This document shows, piece by piece, positions 32,237-41,482 of a stretch of 64,000 nt of DNA. The stretch's first letter is position 1; every line of letters starts with the position of its first letter. The stretch comes from Actinoplanes palleronii (GTDB taxonomy: Bacteria > Actinomycetota > Actinomycetes > Mycobacteriales > Micromonosporaceae). Position numbers and translations under genes: made by a program. The DNA lies in assembly GCF_016862315.1 (NCBI RefSeq), contig NZ_BOMS01000093.1, positions 62,001 through 126,000 of the forward strand, read 5' to 3'. Below the pieces are notes generated by a model, which saw only the letters and a list, made by a program, of their open reading frames with translations, did not search any database and had not been told where the DNA came from.

Positions 32237-33660
32237 GGGCCCGGGCAGCGCTCGTGCTGGCGGCCGTCGTCGTGCTGCTGGCGAGCTTCGTCCAGCCGGC
32301 GAGCGCGCAGTTCATCACGGTCGGCAACCCGGTCGTGCAGCAGCGGGCGGACACCGCGATCTACAAACACACCGACGGCTACTACTACATGACCGCGTCG
32401 GTGCCGGACTACAAGCGCGTGGAGCTCCGGCGCGCGACCACACTGCAGGGGCTCGGGACCGCCACCACCGCGAACGCGTTCGTGGCCCCGTCCAGCGGGG
32501 CGTTGAGCGGCTGGATCTGGGCGCCGGACATCCGGTACTACGACGGCGCCTGGTACATGTACTTCTCGGCCTCGCCGAGCACCGCCACGTTCGCCCAGCG
32601 CCTCTACTGGATCCGCAACACCTGCGCGAACCCGATGACCTGCGCCTGGAGCGCGCCGCAGCGGTTCACCACCGGCTGGGAGTCGTTCCAGCTCGACGCG
32701 GCCTCGTTCGTGAACCGCGGCGTGCGGTACTTCGTCTGGGCGCAGGACAGCCCGGACACCAACTACAACAGCCACATGTACATCGCCCGGATGAACAGCG
32801 CCACCGGCATCACCGGGACGGTCACCGAGATCGCCCGGCCGACGTACAGCTGGGAGATGGAAGGTGTCGCCGGCGTGGTCGAGGGACCGTCGCCGCTGGT
32901 GAAGAACGGCCGGGTCTACATCGCCTACTCCGCCTCGGCGACCGACTCGCGCTACAAACTCGGCTTGCTCTCCTCCTGGGACACCGCGGACCTGCTCGAC
33001 CCGGCGTCCTGGTACAAGCATCCGAACCCGGTGTTCCAGACCGCGAACGGCGTCTACGGCCCGGGGCACGGCAGCTTCACGGTCGCCGAGGACAACACCA
33101 CCGACGTGCTGGTCTACCACGCCCGGGACTACGCCACCCCGACACCGGACGCGCTGACCGACCCGAACCGGCACACCCGGATGCAGCAGCTCTACTGGCG
33201 CGAGAACGGTGACCCGTTCTTCGGACAACCCCTTCCCGACGGTACGACCAGGCCCGGCATCCGCGGCGCGCACAGCAACCGGTGCGTCGACAACTACAAC
33301 CTCGACACCACCCCGGGCGCCCTGGTCCGGCTCTACGACTGCAACGGCAACACCGCCCAGGAGTGGGAGTTCAGCTACCGCGGGGTCAGCTGGTACGAGA
33401 TCCGCAACCGCAACACCGGCACCTGCCTGACCGACCTGAACGCCAGCACCACGGCGAACGCCGACGTCGGCCTGACCGCGTGCACCAACACGGCCGCCCA
33501 GCAGTGGACCCTCCTGGACCAGGGCAGCGGCTGGTTCTCACTGCGCAACGTCGCCGGCACCATGTGCCTGGACAACTACGAGTGGAACGCGGCGAACGGG
33601 GCACGCCTGTCGCTCTACCCGTGCAACGGCACCGCGGCCCAGCGCTGGCGCCGCGGATAG
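32233..33660 (+). CDS. Second secreted GH43 glycosidase with ricin-type CBM13
   Basis: 475 residues from GTG 32233 (GTGA overlap). The signal peptide ends at ASA-Q (25/26). The GH43 domain covers about 27-340, with Asp40 as the likely base (QRADTA), SFQLDAASFV for the second acid and VVEGPSPLV for the catalytic glutamate. The ricin domain has AQEWEF, AQQWTL and AQRWRR Q-x-W-type ends. It shares architecture but only modest similarity with its neighbour, so the pair probably splits different linkages in one polysaccharide. It should be induced with it through the LacI-type operator. Confidence 0.9.
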   Translation: MRARAALVLAAVVVLLASFVQPASAQFITVGNPVVQQRADTAIYKHTDGYYYMTASVPDYKRVELRRATTLQGLGTATTANAFVAPSSGALSGWIWAPDIRYYDGAWYMYFSASPSTATFAQRLYWIRNTCANPMTCAWSAPQRFTTGWESFQLDAASFVNRGVRYFVWAQDSPDTNYNSHMYIARMNSATGITGTVTEIARPTYSWEMEGVAGVVEGPSPLVKNGRVYIAYSASATDSRYKLGLLSSWDTADLLDPASWYKHPNPVFQTANGVYGPGHGSFTVAEDNTTDVLVYHARDYATPTPDALTDPNRHTRMQQLYWRENGDPFFGQPLPDGTTRPGIRGAHSNRCVDNYNLDTTPGALVRLYDCNGNTAQEWEFSYRGVSWYEIRNRNTGTCLTDLNASTTANADVGLTACTNTAAQQWTLLDQGSGWFSLRNVAGTMCLDNYEWNAANGARLSLYPCNGTAAQRWRRG

Positions 33661-33671
33661 ACCGCAGCCGA

Positions 33672-33684
33672 TAGGGTCGAGGGC
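33672..33684 (+). promoter_or_regulatory. Leaderless promoter -10 of the PPOX gene
   Basis: TAGGGT (33672-33677) followed by 7 nt and ATG 33685, the same geometry as the other leaderless genes here. No Shine-Dalgarno is present. Confidence 0.5.
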
Positions 33685-34344
33685 ATGACGTCAGCCGTTG
33701 CCGCCACTGCCTTCGACTCGCTGCGCCTCGACGCGGTGCCCGACCAGGAGGGGCTGCGCCGGGTCTACGACCTGCCCGGTGACGCGGCCGTCCGCAAACA
33801 GATGACCGCGCTCACCGAGCAGACCCGGCGTCTGATCGCCTGCTCGTCGCTGATCCTGGTGGCCAGCGTGGACGCCGAGGGCAACCTCGACGTCTCCCCG
33901 CGCGGCGGCCCCGCCGGGTTCGTCACCGTCCTGGACGACCGGACGGTGGCGATCCCGGACGCGACCGGCAACAAACGCCTCGACAGCCTGCAGAACGTCG
34001 TCGCCACCGGCCGGGCCGGGCTGCTGTTCGTCATCCCGGGCCGCAGCACGACGCTGCGGGTCAACGGCCGGGCCTGCGTCTCCACCCGCCCCGAGCTGCT
34101 GTCCCAGCTGACCGCCGTGGGCAAACCGCCGGCCAGCGCGCTCGTGGTGGGCATCGACGAGGTCTACCCGCACTGCCCGAAGGCGTTCCTGCGCGGCGCG
34201 GCCTGGAAGCCCGAGCAGTGGCTGCCCGCCGACGCCCAGCCGACCTCGGCCGAGGTGACCCTGGCCCAGCTGCGGATGCCGGACCTGACGATCGCCGCGA
34301 TCGAGCAGAACGAGGCGGACGCGCTGAAGTACCGCTACGAGTGA
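33685..34344 (+). CDS. PPOX-class FMN-dependent flavoprotein (MSMEG_1061-like)
   Basis: 219 residues of the pyridoxamine-5'-phosphate-oxidase-like split-barrel fold. The FMN-binding regions are LILVASVDAEGNLDVSPRGGPAGFV and IPDATGNKRLDSLQNVVATGRAGLLFVIPG, and the C-terminal block VYPHCPKAFLRGAAW is conserved. Members bind FMN or F420 and reduce small substrates, but few have assigned roles. It is probably a single-gene unit with a leaderless start. Confidence 0.85.
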   Translation: MTSAVAATAFDSLRLDAVPDQEGLRRVYDLPGDAAVRKQMTALTEQTRRLIACSSLILVASVDAEGNLDVSPRGGPAGFVTVLDDRTVAIPDATGNKRLDSLQNVVATGRAGLLFVIPGRSTTLRVNGRACVSTRPELLSQLTAVGKPPASALVVGIDEVYPHCPKAFLRGAAWKPEQWLPADAQPTSAEVTLAQLRMPDLTIAAIEQNEADALKYRYE

Positions 34345-34356
34345 CCGCGCCGGCTT

Positions 34357-36336
34357 TCAGCCGACGTGAATGCCGGGCCGCAGGTCCGGGTCCGGCTGAT
34401 GCTTGCGGATGATTTCTCGTACGACCGGAGCCGTGTCGCCGCGCCCGAGCAGGAAGTAGCGGAACATGTGCACCAGCGGACTGCCCTCGGCCCACGCGAA
34501 GTAGCAGTGCGGCTGCACCCCGGTGCTCTGCTGCAGCGCGAGCAGCACCGCCGCGATGGCGTTCGGACCGGCCGGCGCGTTCGCCCGCAGCACCCGGTAT
34601 TCGCCTACCTGGACGCCCCGGACCTGCAACGTGTCGCTGAACTCCGACGGGTCGACGACGGTGATCTCGAGGAACATCACATCGGCGGTGCCGGGCACCG
34701 GGTTGTGACCCCGCTGTTCCTGTTCCTTTTCGGCGTATTCGGCGACATCACCGGACTGCCGGCGGTTGGCGATGAGGTTCAGAGCCCCGTCGAAGGCGAT
34801 CGAGTCAGTGACGAAGCGGCGGGCGTTCTCGTCGAACTCGATCCGGTCGGCGCGCAGCTCGGTGGTCCGTGACACCCGGGAGATCAGCGACACGATCACG
34901 ATGCCGGCGATGAACATCCCGGAGATCGCGATGCCGTCCGGCTTGCTGATCACGTTCTTGACCAGTGCGTACAGCAGCACCGCGGTGAGCGCCCCGAACC
35001 CGGCGGTGGCCAGGCGCCGGCCGGCGCGCAGCACCGAGACGGTGACCGCGAACGCGCCGGAGACCATCATCGCCAGGATGCCGGTGGCGTACGCGCCGGC
35101 CTGGGCGTTGACGTCGGCGCCGAAACCGATGGTGATCGCCACGCAGATGACGGTGTAGACCAGCACGACCGGACGTACCGCCCGGCCCCACTCCGGCGCC
35201 ATCCCGTAGCCGGGCAGGTAGCGGGGCACGATGTTGACCAGCCCGGCCATCGCGGACGCCCCGGCGAACCAGAGGATCAGGATGGTGCTGATGTCGTACG
35301 CGGTGCCGAACACCTCACCGAGCTGGTCGTGCGCGAGCCAGGCCAGCGCGCGCCCGTTGGCCGGGCCGCCCGGCTGGAACGCCGCGGCCGGGATCAGCAC
35401 GGTGGTCACGAAGCTCGCCGCGAGCAGGTACACGCTCATGATCAGGGCGGCGACGGTGAGCAGTTTGCGGGTGTTGTGGATCCGCGAGCGCAGCCGCTGC
35501 TCGTCGTCGGCGCCGTCGACCTCGATCAGCGGCATCATGCTGACCCCGGTCTCGAAGCCGGACAGGCCCAGCACGAGCAGCGGGAACGCCAGCAGCGCCG
35601 GTTCGACCAGGCCGCCGAAGCCGCCACCGCCGGCGCTGAGCGCGCTGGTCCACGCGGAGAACGCCCCGGCCGTGGTGGCCACGTCGATCAGCCCGGCCAC
35701 GACGGTCACCGCGTTCAGGATCAGGAACACCGCGACCAGCGGGATCGCGACGGTGACCGCCTCGCTGAAGCCGAGCAGGAACACCCCGCCGAGCAGGAGC
35801 AGCAGGGTCACGGTGATCACGACCTCGTGGCCGTGCAGCACGCTCGGGAAGAACGGGTTCTCCACGATGTGCACCGACGCGTCGGCCGCCGACAGGGTGA
35901 TCGTGATGATCCAGGAGGTGCAGACGAAGCCGAGCAGCACCAGCACGAAGAGCTTGCCGCGCCAGAACGGCAGCAGCTTCTCCAGCATCGCCACCGAGCC
36001 GGCGCCGTGCGGGCTCTCCTTCGCCACCCTCAGGTACATCGGCAGCATCCCGAGCAGGGTCAGCGCCACGATCAGCAGGGTGGCCAGCGGCGACACCGCG
36101 CCGGCCGCGAGCGCGGCGATCGCCGGCACGTACGCCAGGCTGGAGAAGTAGTCGACGCCGGTCAGGCACATCACCTTCCACCAGGCGTGCGGCTTCGCGT
36201 GGCTCTCCCCCGCCGCCGGTCCGGACGGCTGCACCTGGTGGCGCAGCAGCCACCGGGCCAGGCCGCCGCCGGCCTGTTCCTGCCGGGCGGGGCTGCCCAC
36301 CACTGCCGGTAATGCGTACTCGTCCGTGGCGTCCAC
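34357..36336 (-). CDS. APC-superfamily permease with cytosolic C-terminal domain
   Basis: 659 residues. About twelve hydrophobic helices span residues 55-480, including GVDYFSSLAYVPAIAALAAGAVSPLATLL and the LSGFETGVSMMPL segment typical of amino-acid/KUP-like APC transporters. They are followed by a soluble tail of about 170 residues (DVMFLEITVVDPSEFSDTLQVRGVQVGEYRVL). The tail is unusual for a simple amino-acid permease and suggests regulated cation/amino-acid uptake. GTG start with AGGAAGAGAG upstream. It lies in the ion-transport region next to DUF389. Confidence 0.8.
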   Translation of the reverse strand: MDATDEYALPAVVGSPARQEQAGGGLARWLLRHQVQPSGPAAGESHAKPHAWWKVMCLTGVDYFSSLAYVPAIAALAAGAVSPLATLLIVALTLLGMLPMYLRVAKESPHGAGSVAMLEKLLPFWRGKLFVLVLLGFVCTSWIITITLSAADASVHIVENPFFPSVLHGHEVVITVTLLLLLGGVFLLGFSEAVTVAIPLVAVFLILNAVTVVAGLIDVATTAGAFSAWTSALSAGGGGFGGLVEPALLAFPLLVLGLSGFETGVSMMPLIEVDGADDEQRLRSRIHNTRKLLTVAALIMSVYLLAASFVTTVLIPAAAFQPGGPANGRALAWLAHDQLGEVFGTAYDISTILILWFAGASAMAGLVNIVPRYLPGYGMAPEWGRAVRPVVLVYTVICVAITIGFGADVNAQAGAYATGILAMMVSGAFAVTVSVLRAGRRLATAGFGALTAVLLYALVKNVISKPDGIAISGMFIAGIVIVSLISRVSRTTELRADRIEFDENARRFVTDSIAFDGALNLIANRRQSGDVAEYAEKEQEQRGHNPVPGTADVMFLEITVVDPSEFSDTLQVRGVQVGEYRVLRANAPAGPNAIAAVLLALQQSTGVQPHCYFAWAEGSPLVHMFRYFLLGRGDTAPVVREIIRKHQPDPDLRPGIHVG

Positions 36337-36408
36337 AACACTCTCTTCCTGCGGGGCTGTCCGTAGTTCGGTGCGTTGAGCACGGTACGACCCCGCGGGT
36401 AGTGCCGG

Positions 36409-37338
36409 TCAGCCGGTACGCTCCTGCCGCCGCCAGGCGACCTGCTGGATCAGCAGGGTCAGCACCCCGGCGACCACGATCGCCGCCATGTTGATCAGCA
36501 GTTGCAGGGCGGAGCCGACCGCCTCGTCGCGCACCCCGTAGGCGAGTGCGACCGCCGCGTTCGCCGCCGCCGGGATGGTGGTCACCGAGATCAGCACGCC
36601 GACCAGGGTGCCGGCCTTGGCCGAGGTCAGCGACAGGATGCCGGCCACCCCGCAGAGAAGGCCGACCACCCAGGACAGCGCGTCCGGGCGCCAGATGAAA
36701 TCGGTCAGCGGCCGGTCGGCCAGCAGCATCGACTTGTCGACGAGACCGATAGCGGTCAGCAGCCACACCACCCCGATCGTGATCACCATCCCGATCGAGA
36801 ACCCGACCCCGAGGGCCAGCACCGACCGGCGCACCAGCGGCGCCCGGCGTTTGACCAGGCCCACGCAGAGCGCGGCGAGCGGCCCGAACTCCGGCCCGAC
36901 CACCATCGAGCCGACGATCAGGATCGGCTGGTCGAGCAGCACACCCAGCGCGGCGATCACCATCGCGATGATCATGAACGCGAGATACGACGCGGACAGC
37001 GCGGATTCCTCACCGGTCTGCTGCTCGATCTCGTGCCACACCACCGCGTCCACGCCCAGCCCGGGCACCCGGCGCGCGGCCCGGTCGGCCGACGCCGACA
37101 GCGTCGTGTCAATCTTCTCGATCACGATCGCGCCGACCCGGTCCAGGCCGAGACGTCGCAAGCGGTCCAGCACGGCACTGGCACTTTCGCGTACGACGTC
37201 GAACTCGATCACGTCGCCGACCGGCTCGCGCGCCACCCCGGTCAGCACGATCACGTGCGTGACGCCGTCGTCACCGGCCAGCGCGTCCAGCGCCCGCCCG
37301 GTGACCGCCTCAGGCGAGATCACCCGTACATGCAGCAT
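36409..37338 (-). CDS. DUF389 membrane protein
   Basis: 309 residues. The N-terminal ferredoxin-like soluble part (1-110: MLHVRVISPEAVTGRALDALAGD) is followed by about six helices, with the DUF389 motif LVGSMVVGPEFGPLAALCVGLVKRR (here ILIVGSMVVGPEFGPLAA) and a second half containing LISVTTIPAAANAAVALAYG. DUF389 proteins have no firmly assigned function. It is divergent from the ABC exporter gene and the leader element at 37422-37458, whose orientation points away from it. Confidence 0.85.
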   Translation of the reverse strand: MLHVRVISPEAVTGRALDALAGDDGVTHVIVLTGVAREPVGDVIEFDVVRESASAVLDRLRRLGLDRVGAIVIEKIDTTLSASADRAARRVPGLGVDAVVWHEIEQQTGEESALSASYLAFMIIAMVIAALGVLLDQPILIVGSMVVGPEFGPLAALCVGLVKRRAPLVRRSVLALGVGFSIGMVITIGVVWLLTAIGLVDKSMLLADRPLTDFIWRPDALSWVVGLLCGVAGILSLTSAKAGTLVGVLISVTTIPAAANAAVALAYGVRDEAVGSALQLLINMAAIVVAGVLTLLIQQVAWRRQERTG

Positions 37339-37421
37339 TCTCGCCCCTCAGCTCACAGTGACCGCAAGTGTAGGGCGGCGGATTCTGCGACTGAGGGTTC
37401 CCGGGGTGTCCGGGCGGGGAG

Positions 37422-37458
37422 TACGGTGAGCCCAGGTGTGCCGGGAAGCCTGGTCGGC
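37422..37458 (+). promoter_or_regulatory. Shared ion-transporter leader element, copy A (with -10)
   Basis: -10 box TACGGT (37422-37427), 7 nt, then the 24-nt element 37435-37458 (starts GGTGTGCCGGGAAG, ends CTGGTCGGC). The ABC exporter start codon is 58 nt after its first G. By -10 spacing the transcript should begin at or within a base or two of that G. In RNA the element can form CCGG(GAAGC)CUGG or, alternatively, GCCG...CGGC. GGUCG can pair with CGACC 18 nt downstream, and CGGGAA with UUCCCG just before AUG. Copies B and C precede nhaA and an ArsB/NhaD gene. Confidence 0.75.
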
Positions 37459-37492
37459 GGTCATTGTTCCATGTCGACCGAAGGGTTTCCCG

Positions 37493-38386
37493 ATGTCTGC
37501 GCCTGCGCTGCGAGCTGTCGATCTGACGAAACGATACGGTCGTCTGACCGCCCTGGACCGCCTGACCCTGGACGTGCGGCCGGGTGAGGTCTTCGGCTTC
37601 CTGGGGCCGAACGGGGCCGGCAAGTCCACCACCATCCGTCTGCTGCTGGGCCTGGCCCGGGCCACCGCGGGGCGTGCCGAGGTCTACGGGGTCGACGCTG
37701 GCGACGTGGCCCGGGCGCATCGATCGCTGGCCTACGTTCCGGCCGACGTGGCGTTGTGGCCGCAGCTGACCGGCGCCGAGATCCTGCACCTGCAGGCGCG
37801 GACCGGCCCCGGCACCGACCTGGTCTACCGCGACGAGCTCGTCGAACGGTTCGGCCTCGACCTGTCGAAACCCGCCCGGACCTACTCGACCGGGAACCGG
37901 CAGAAGGTGGCACTGGTCGCCGCGTTCGCCACCCGGGCGCCGCTGCTGGTGCTCGACGAGCCCACCAGCGGCCTGGACCCGCTGATGGAACGCGAGTTCC
38001 GTGCCGCCGTCGGGCAGGCCCGTCAGCGTGGGCAGACCGTCTTCCTCAGCTCGCATCAGCTCGCCGAGGTCGAAGCCGTCTGCGACCGCGTCGGCATCCT
38101 GCGCGCCGGTCGGCTCGTCGAGGTCGCCACCATCGGCCGGCTCCGTGGCCTGCACCGATCCGAAGTCACCGTGTCCTACTCGGGTACCGCCCCGCTGCTG
38201 AGCACCGTCGCCGGCGTCGAGTCAGTCGAGACAACCGGGGACGGGCAGCTGCGGTTCACCGTGACCGGGCCGCCGGCTCCCGCGCTGCGGGCGCTGGCCG
38301 ACGCCGGTATCACTGCCCTTTCGGTACGCGAACCGAGCCTCGAGGAGATCTTCCTCGAGTACTACGGGACGCAGGCCGGGCGATGA
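37493..38386 (+). CDS. ABC-2 exporter ATP-binding protein
   Basis: 297 residues. Walker A is GPNGAGKST (about 36-44), Walker B is LLVLDEPTSGLD, and the H-loop is SSHQLAEVE. The signature motif is degenerate, YSTGNRQK instead of LSGGQ. It is closest in style to NatA/Tnr-type exporter ATPases. It partners the next gene (ATGA overlap). Its mRNA carries leader copy A, shared with two cation transporters, so the cargo may be Na+, an ionophore or another compound linked to ion stress. ATG 37493 has GAAGGG upstream. Confidence 0.9.
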   Translation: MSAPALRAVDLTKRYGRLTALDRLTLDVRPGEVFGFLGPNGAGKSTTIRLLLGLARATAGRAEVYGVDAGDVARAHRSLAYVPADVALWPQLTGAEILHLQARTGPGTDLVYRDELVERFGLDLSKPARTYSTGNRQKVALVAAFATRAPLLVLDEPTSGLDPLMEREFRAAVGQARQRGQTVFLSSHQLAEVEAVCDRVGILRAGRLVEVATIGRLRGLHRSEVTVSYSGTAPLLSTVAGVESVETTGDGQLRFTVTGPPAPALRALADAGITALSVREPSLEEIFLEYYGTQAGR

Positions 38387-40020
38387 GCACCGGAATCCTG
38401 CCGAGCCCGGTCACCGCGGGGCTCACCCTGCCGCCCGGGCCGGGCCGGGCGGTCACCGGACTGGCCGTCCGGCAGATCCGCCGCGGCGGCCTCGTCGTCG
38501 CGGTCCTCATCACCGGCATGACCGCGCTGGTCACCGCTACCTACGCCCAGGTGATGGCGGATCCGGCCGCCGCCGGCAGCCTCCAGGCACTCGCCGGGAA
38601 CCCGGCCATCCGTACGCTGTTCGGCTCCCCGATCGGCCTCGACACCGCCGGTGGTTTCACCGTGTGGCGGGTCGGCACGTTCACCGCGGTGCTGCTCGGT
38701 GCCTGGGCGATCCTGGCGACCACCCGGATCACCCGCGGCGAGGAGGACACCGGCCGATGGGATGTGCTGCTCGCCGGGCGTGTCCCGTTGCGCGACGCCG
38801 TCCTGCGGCACGTCACCGCCGTCATGATCGTCCCGGTGGGGACCGGTTGCCTGCTGGCCGGGGTGCTGATCGCCGCCGGGACGCCGGCCTCCGGCGCCGT
38901 GGTGCACGGTGCCGGTACCGGCCTGCTCGGCGTGGTGTTCGTGGCGGTGGCGGCGCTTGCCGCGCAGGTCTTTCCGGCCCGGTCACCGGCGACCGGAACG
39001 GCCGTCGCCGTGCTCGGCGTGACCCTGCTGCTCCGCATGATCGGCGACGGTGTCCCCGCACTCGGCTGGGTGCGCTGGCTGTCACCGTTGGGGCTGACCG
39101 CGTTGAGCGGACCCTTCGTACACAATCGGGGTCTTCCGCTCGTGATCCTGGCCGTCGCGGCAGCGGTGATCACGCTAGCGGCCCTGGCCGCCGCCGGCCG
39201 GCGAGAGATTCGCGGTGGTCTGGTTGCGCCGGCAACCGGTCGCCGGCCCAGGCTCGGACTGCTCGGCGGTGTGGCGGCGTTCGCGGTCCGCCGGGTGCTG
39301 CGGCCGTTGACCGGCTGGGCGATCGGCATCGGCGCCTACTACCTGCTGATCGGACTGACCGCCGTGTCCGTCACCGGGTTCCTCGCCGACAATCCCGCGA
39401 TGGCCGGCCAGGCTGCCGCGGCCGGCTTCGACGGGCTCGGCGCCGTCGTGGGCTTCGCCGCAGTCCTGTTCGCGATCCTCGCCATGCCGGTCGGCGGCTT
39501 CACTGCCGTGCGGATGGGCGCGTTCGTCGCGGCCGAGACCGACCGCCGGCTGACCCTGCTGACCGCCCAGCCGATCAGCCGGGCCAGGCTGCTCGGCGCG
39601 GAGATCGCGGTGACCATGGGCGCCGGGACCGTGCTGACCACGATCGCCGGGATTGCCACCTGGTCCGGGGTGACGACGGTCGGCGGTGATCTCGGGCTCG
39701 TCGCGGCCCTGTCCGGGGTGTGGAACACGCTGCCGCTCGTCGGGCTCAGCCTCGGCGCCGCCGTGTTCGCCACCGGCTGGGCGCCGCGGTGGGTCAGTGT
39801 GATCGGCGCTGTGCCCACGACCGGAGGCTTTCTGTTGCTCGTCGTCGCCGAGAGCGTGGCAGCACCGGATGGAATACGTGAGCTGTCGCCGTTCGCCCAC
39901 CTCGCGGCGGTGCCGCTGACCGGCGTGGACTGGCCTGCCACCGCGGCGATGACGGGCCTGGCCGTGATCCTGACCGTGGCTGGGATCGCCGGCTACCGCA
40001 GACGGGACCTGCGGTCGTGA
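38383..40020 (+). CDS. ABC-2 exporter permease, polyketide-antibiotic-exporter type
   Basis: 545 residues from ATG 38383, with about twelve transmembrane helices in two related six-helix halves; each half carries the pattern of a membrane-proximal E-(E/T)D-x-(G/R)R segment (RGEEDTGRWDVLLAGRVPLRD; AAETDRRLTLLTAQPISRARLL). This architecture is that of the TnrB3/COG3559 exporters, which include tetronasin (polyether ionophore) resistance. With the ATPase it forms a complete exporter. An ionophore-type substrate would fit its leader shared with NhaA, but that is inference. Confidence 0.85.
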   Translation: MSTGILPSPVTAGLTLPPGPGRAVTGLAVRQIRRGGLVVAVLITGMTALVTATYAQVMADPAAAGSLQALAGNPAIRTLFGSPIGLDTAGGFTVWRVGTFTAVLLGAWAILATTRITRGEEDTGRWDVLLAGRVPLRDAVLRHVTAVMIVPVGTGCLLAGVLIAAGTPASGAVVHGAGTGLLGVVFVAVAALAAQVFPARSPATGTAVAVLGVTLLLRMIGDGVPALGWVRWLSPLGLTALSGPFVHNRGLPLVILAVAAAVITLAALAAAGRREIRGGLVAPATGRRPRLGLLGGVAAFAVRRVLRPLTGWAIGIGAYYLLIGLTAVSVTGFLADNPAMAGQAAAAGFDGLGAVVGFAAVLFAILAMPVGGFTAVRMGAFVAAETDRRLTLLTAQPISRARLLGAEIAVTMGAGTVLTTIAGIATWSGVTTVGGDLGLVAALSGVWNTLPLVGLSLGAAVFATGWAPRWVSVIGAVPTTGGFLLLVVAESVAAPDGIRELSPFAHLAAVPLTGVDWPATAAMTGLAVILTVAGIAGYRRRDLRS

Positions 40021-40115
40021 GCCGCTGAACCGCATGTGGCCGGCGAGGTGGTCGCCGGTGCGAGCCGAAGATCACTATCCCTCCGCGCCACCGGGCCGGA
40101 ACTGCCTGGCACAGG

Positions 40116-40152
40116 TAGGGTTGGCCCCGGTGCGCCGGGAAGTCTGGTCGGC
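40116..40152 (+). promoter_or_regulatory. Shared ion-transporter leader element, copy B (with -10)
   Basis: -10 box TAGGGT (40116-40121), 7 nt, then the element 40129-40152 (starts GGTGCGCCGGGAAG, ends CTGGTCGGC). nhaA GTG follows 60 nt after the first G. GGUCGG can pair exactly with CCGACC 12 nt downstream. Confidence 0.75.
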
Positions 40153-40188
40153 AAGTTGCTGGACCGACCCCGAAAGTAGGCCTGCCCC

Positions 40189-41463
40189 GTGAGTGCTGTT
40201 CCCCGTGTCCTCGGCCGTGGCTCCTGGGCCGAGGCCCGCCGGATCGCCGACGTGCTGCGCAAAGAGACCATCGGCGGCGCGTTGCTGCTGGTCGGGACCC
40301 TGATCGCGCTGATCTGGGCGAATTCGCCGTGGGCGCACCACTACACGACGATGACCGCGTTCACCGTCGGGCCGCACGCCCTGCACCTGGACCTTTCGCT
40401 GGCGACGTGGGCGGCCGACGGGCTGCTGGCGATCTTCTTCTTCGTGGCCGGGCTGGAGCTCAAACGCGAGTTCGTGGCCGGTGACCTGCGCGATCCACGC
40501 CGGGCCGCGGTGCCGGTCGCTGCCGCGGTCGGCGGCGTCCTGGTCCCCGCATTGCTCTACACCCTGACCAACTGGGGCGGAGCGGTCGAGGGGTGGGCGA
40601 TCCCGACCGCGACCGACATCGCGTTCGCCCTGGCCGTGCTCGCCGTGGTCGGCCGGAGCCTGCCCACCGCGATGCGCACGTTCCTGCTCACCCTGGCCGT
40701 GGTCGACGACCTGCTGGCCATCGTGATCATCGCGGTGTTCTACACCGCACACCTGTCGATCCTGCCGCTGCTGGCGGCGATGGTGCCGCTGGGGTTGTTC
40801 GCGGCGCTGGTGCAGCGCCGGGTGCGGTCGTGGTGGTTGCTGCTGCCGCTCGCGTTCGCGACCTGGGCACTCGTGCACGCGTCCGGAGTGCACGCCACCG
40901 TCGCCGGGGTCCTGCTTGGCTTCGTCGTCCCGGTGCTGCGGTCGCAGGGTTCGGGGACCGGGCCCGGTCTGGCCGAGCACTTCGAGCACCGGTTCCGGCC
41001 GATCTCCGCCGGAGTCGCCGTACCGGTGTTCGCGTTGATGTCGGCGGGTGTCGCCATCGGCGGGCCGGCCGGGCTGCGGGCAGTGGTCACCGATCCGATC
41101 GCGGTCGGCATCATGCTCGGCCTGATTCTGGGCAAGCCGATCGGGATCCTGCTCGCGACCTGGCTGACCGCCCGGTTCACCCGCGCCGAGCTCGACACCG
41201 GGCTGGCCTGGATCGACGTGGCCGGGCTGGCGCTGTTGTCCGGGGTCGGGTTCACCGTGTCGCTGCTCATCGGTGAACTCGCCTTCGGCACCGGTAGCGG
41301 CGCCGACGACCGGGTGAAAGTCGCCGTCCTGCTCGGCTCGCTGATCGCGGCAGGGCTGGCAGCGGTCGTGCTGCGGGCCCGTAATCGCACGTACCGGCGC
41401 CTGCACGACGCCGAGCAGGTCGACCGCGACCACGACGACATCCCCGACGTCTATCAGAGCTGA
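40189..41463 (+). CDS. nhaA: Na+/H+ antiporter NhaA
   Basis: Electrogenic Na+(Li+)/H+ exchanger of 424 residues with about twelve helices. The ion-binding aspartate pair is Asp173-Asp174 in LAVVDDLLAI, and the TM IV aspartate is Asp143 in IPTATDIAFALA; both match the essential residues of the family. GLELKREFVAGDLRDPRRA is the conserved cytoplasmic loop. The start is GTG 40189, 36 nt after leader copy B, with AAGTAGG as the likely ribosome site. Confidence 0.95.
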   Translation: MSAVPRVLGRGSWAEARRIADVLRKETIGGALLLVGTLIALIWANSPWAHHYTTMTAFTVGPHALHLDLSLATWAADGLLAIFFFVAGLELKREFVAGDLRDPRRAAVPVAAAVGGVLVPALLYTLTNWGGAVEGWAIPTATDIAFALAVLAVVGRSLPTAMRTFLLTLAVVDDLLAIVIIAVFYTAHLSILPLLAAMVPLGLFAALVQRRVRSWWLLLPLAFATWALVHASGVHATVAGVLLGFVVPVLRSQGSGTGPGLAEHFEHRFRPISAGVAVPVFALMSAGVAIGGPAGLRAVVTDPIAVGIMLGLILGKPIGILLATWLTARFTRAELDTGLAWIDVAGLALLSGVGFTVSLLIGELAFGTGSGADDRVKVAVLLGSLIAAGLAAVVLRARNRTYRRLHDAEQVDRDHDDIPDVYQS

Positions 41464-41470
41464 CCGGGCG

Positions 41471-41482
41471 TATCGTCGGGCC
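41471..41482 (+). promoter_or_regulatory. Leaderless promoter -10 of the CBS gene
   Basis: TATCGT (41471-41476), 6 nt, ATG 41483; no ribosome site in front. The gene can be transcribed apart from nhaA, 19 bp upstream. Confidence 0.45.

Noticed and set aside
37435..40152. Leader elements as a known riboswitch (cobalamin, fluoride, ydaO, nhaA-I/II, DUF1646).
   Set aside because: I cannot match the conserved core to the consensus of any of these from memory; a covariance search would decide.
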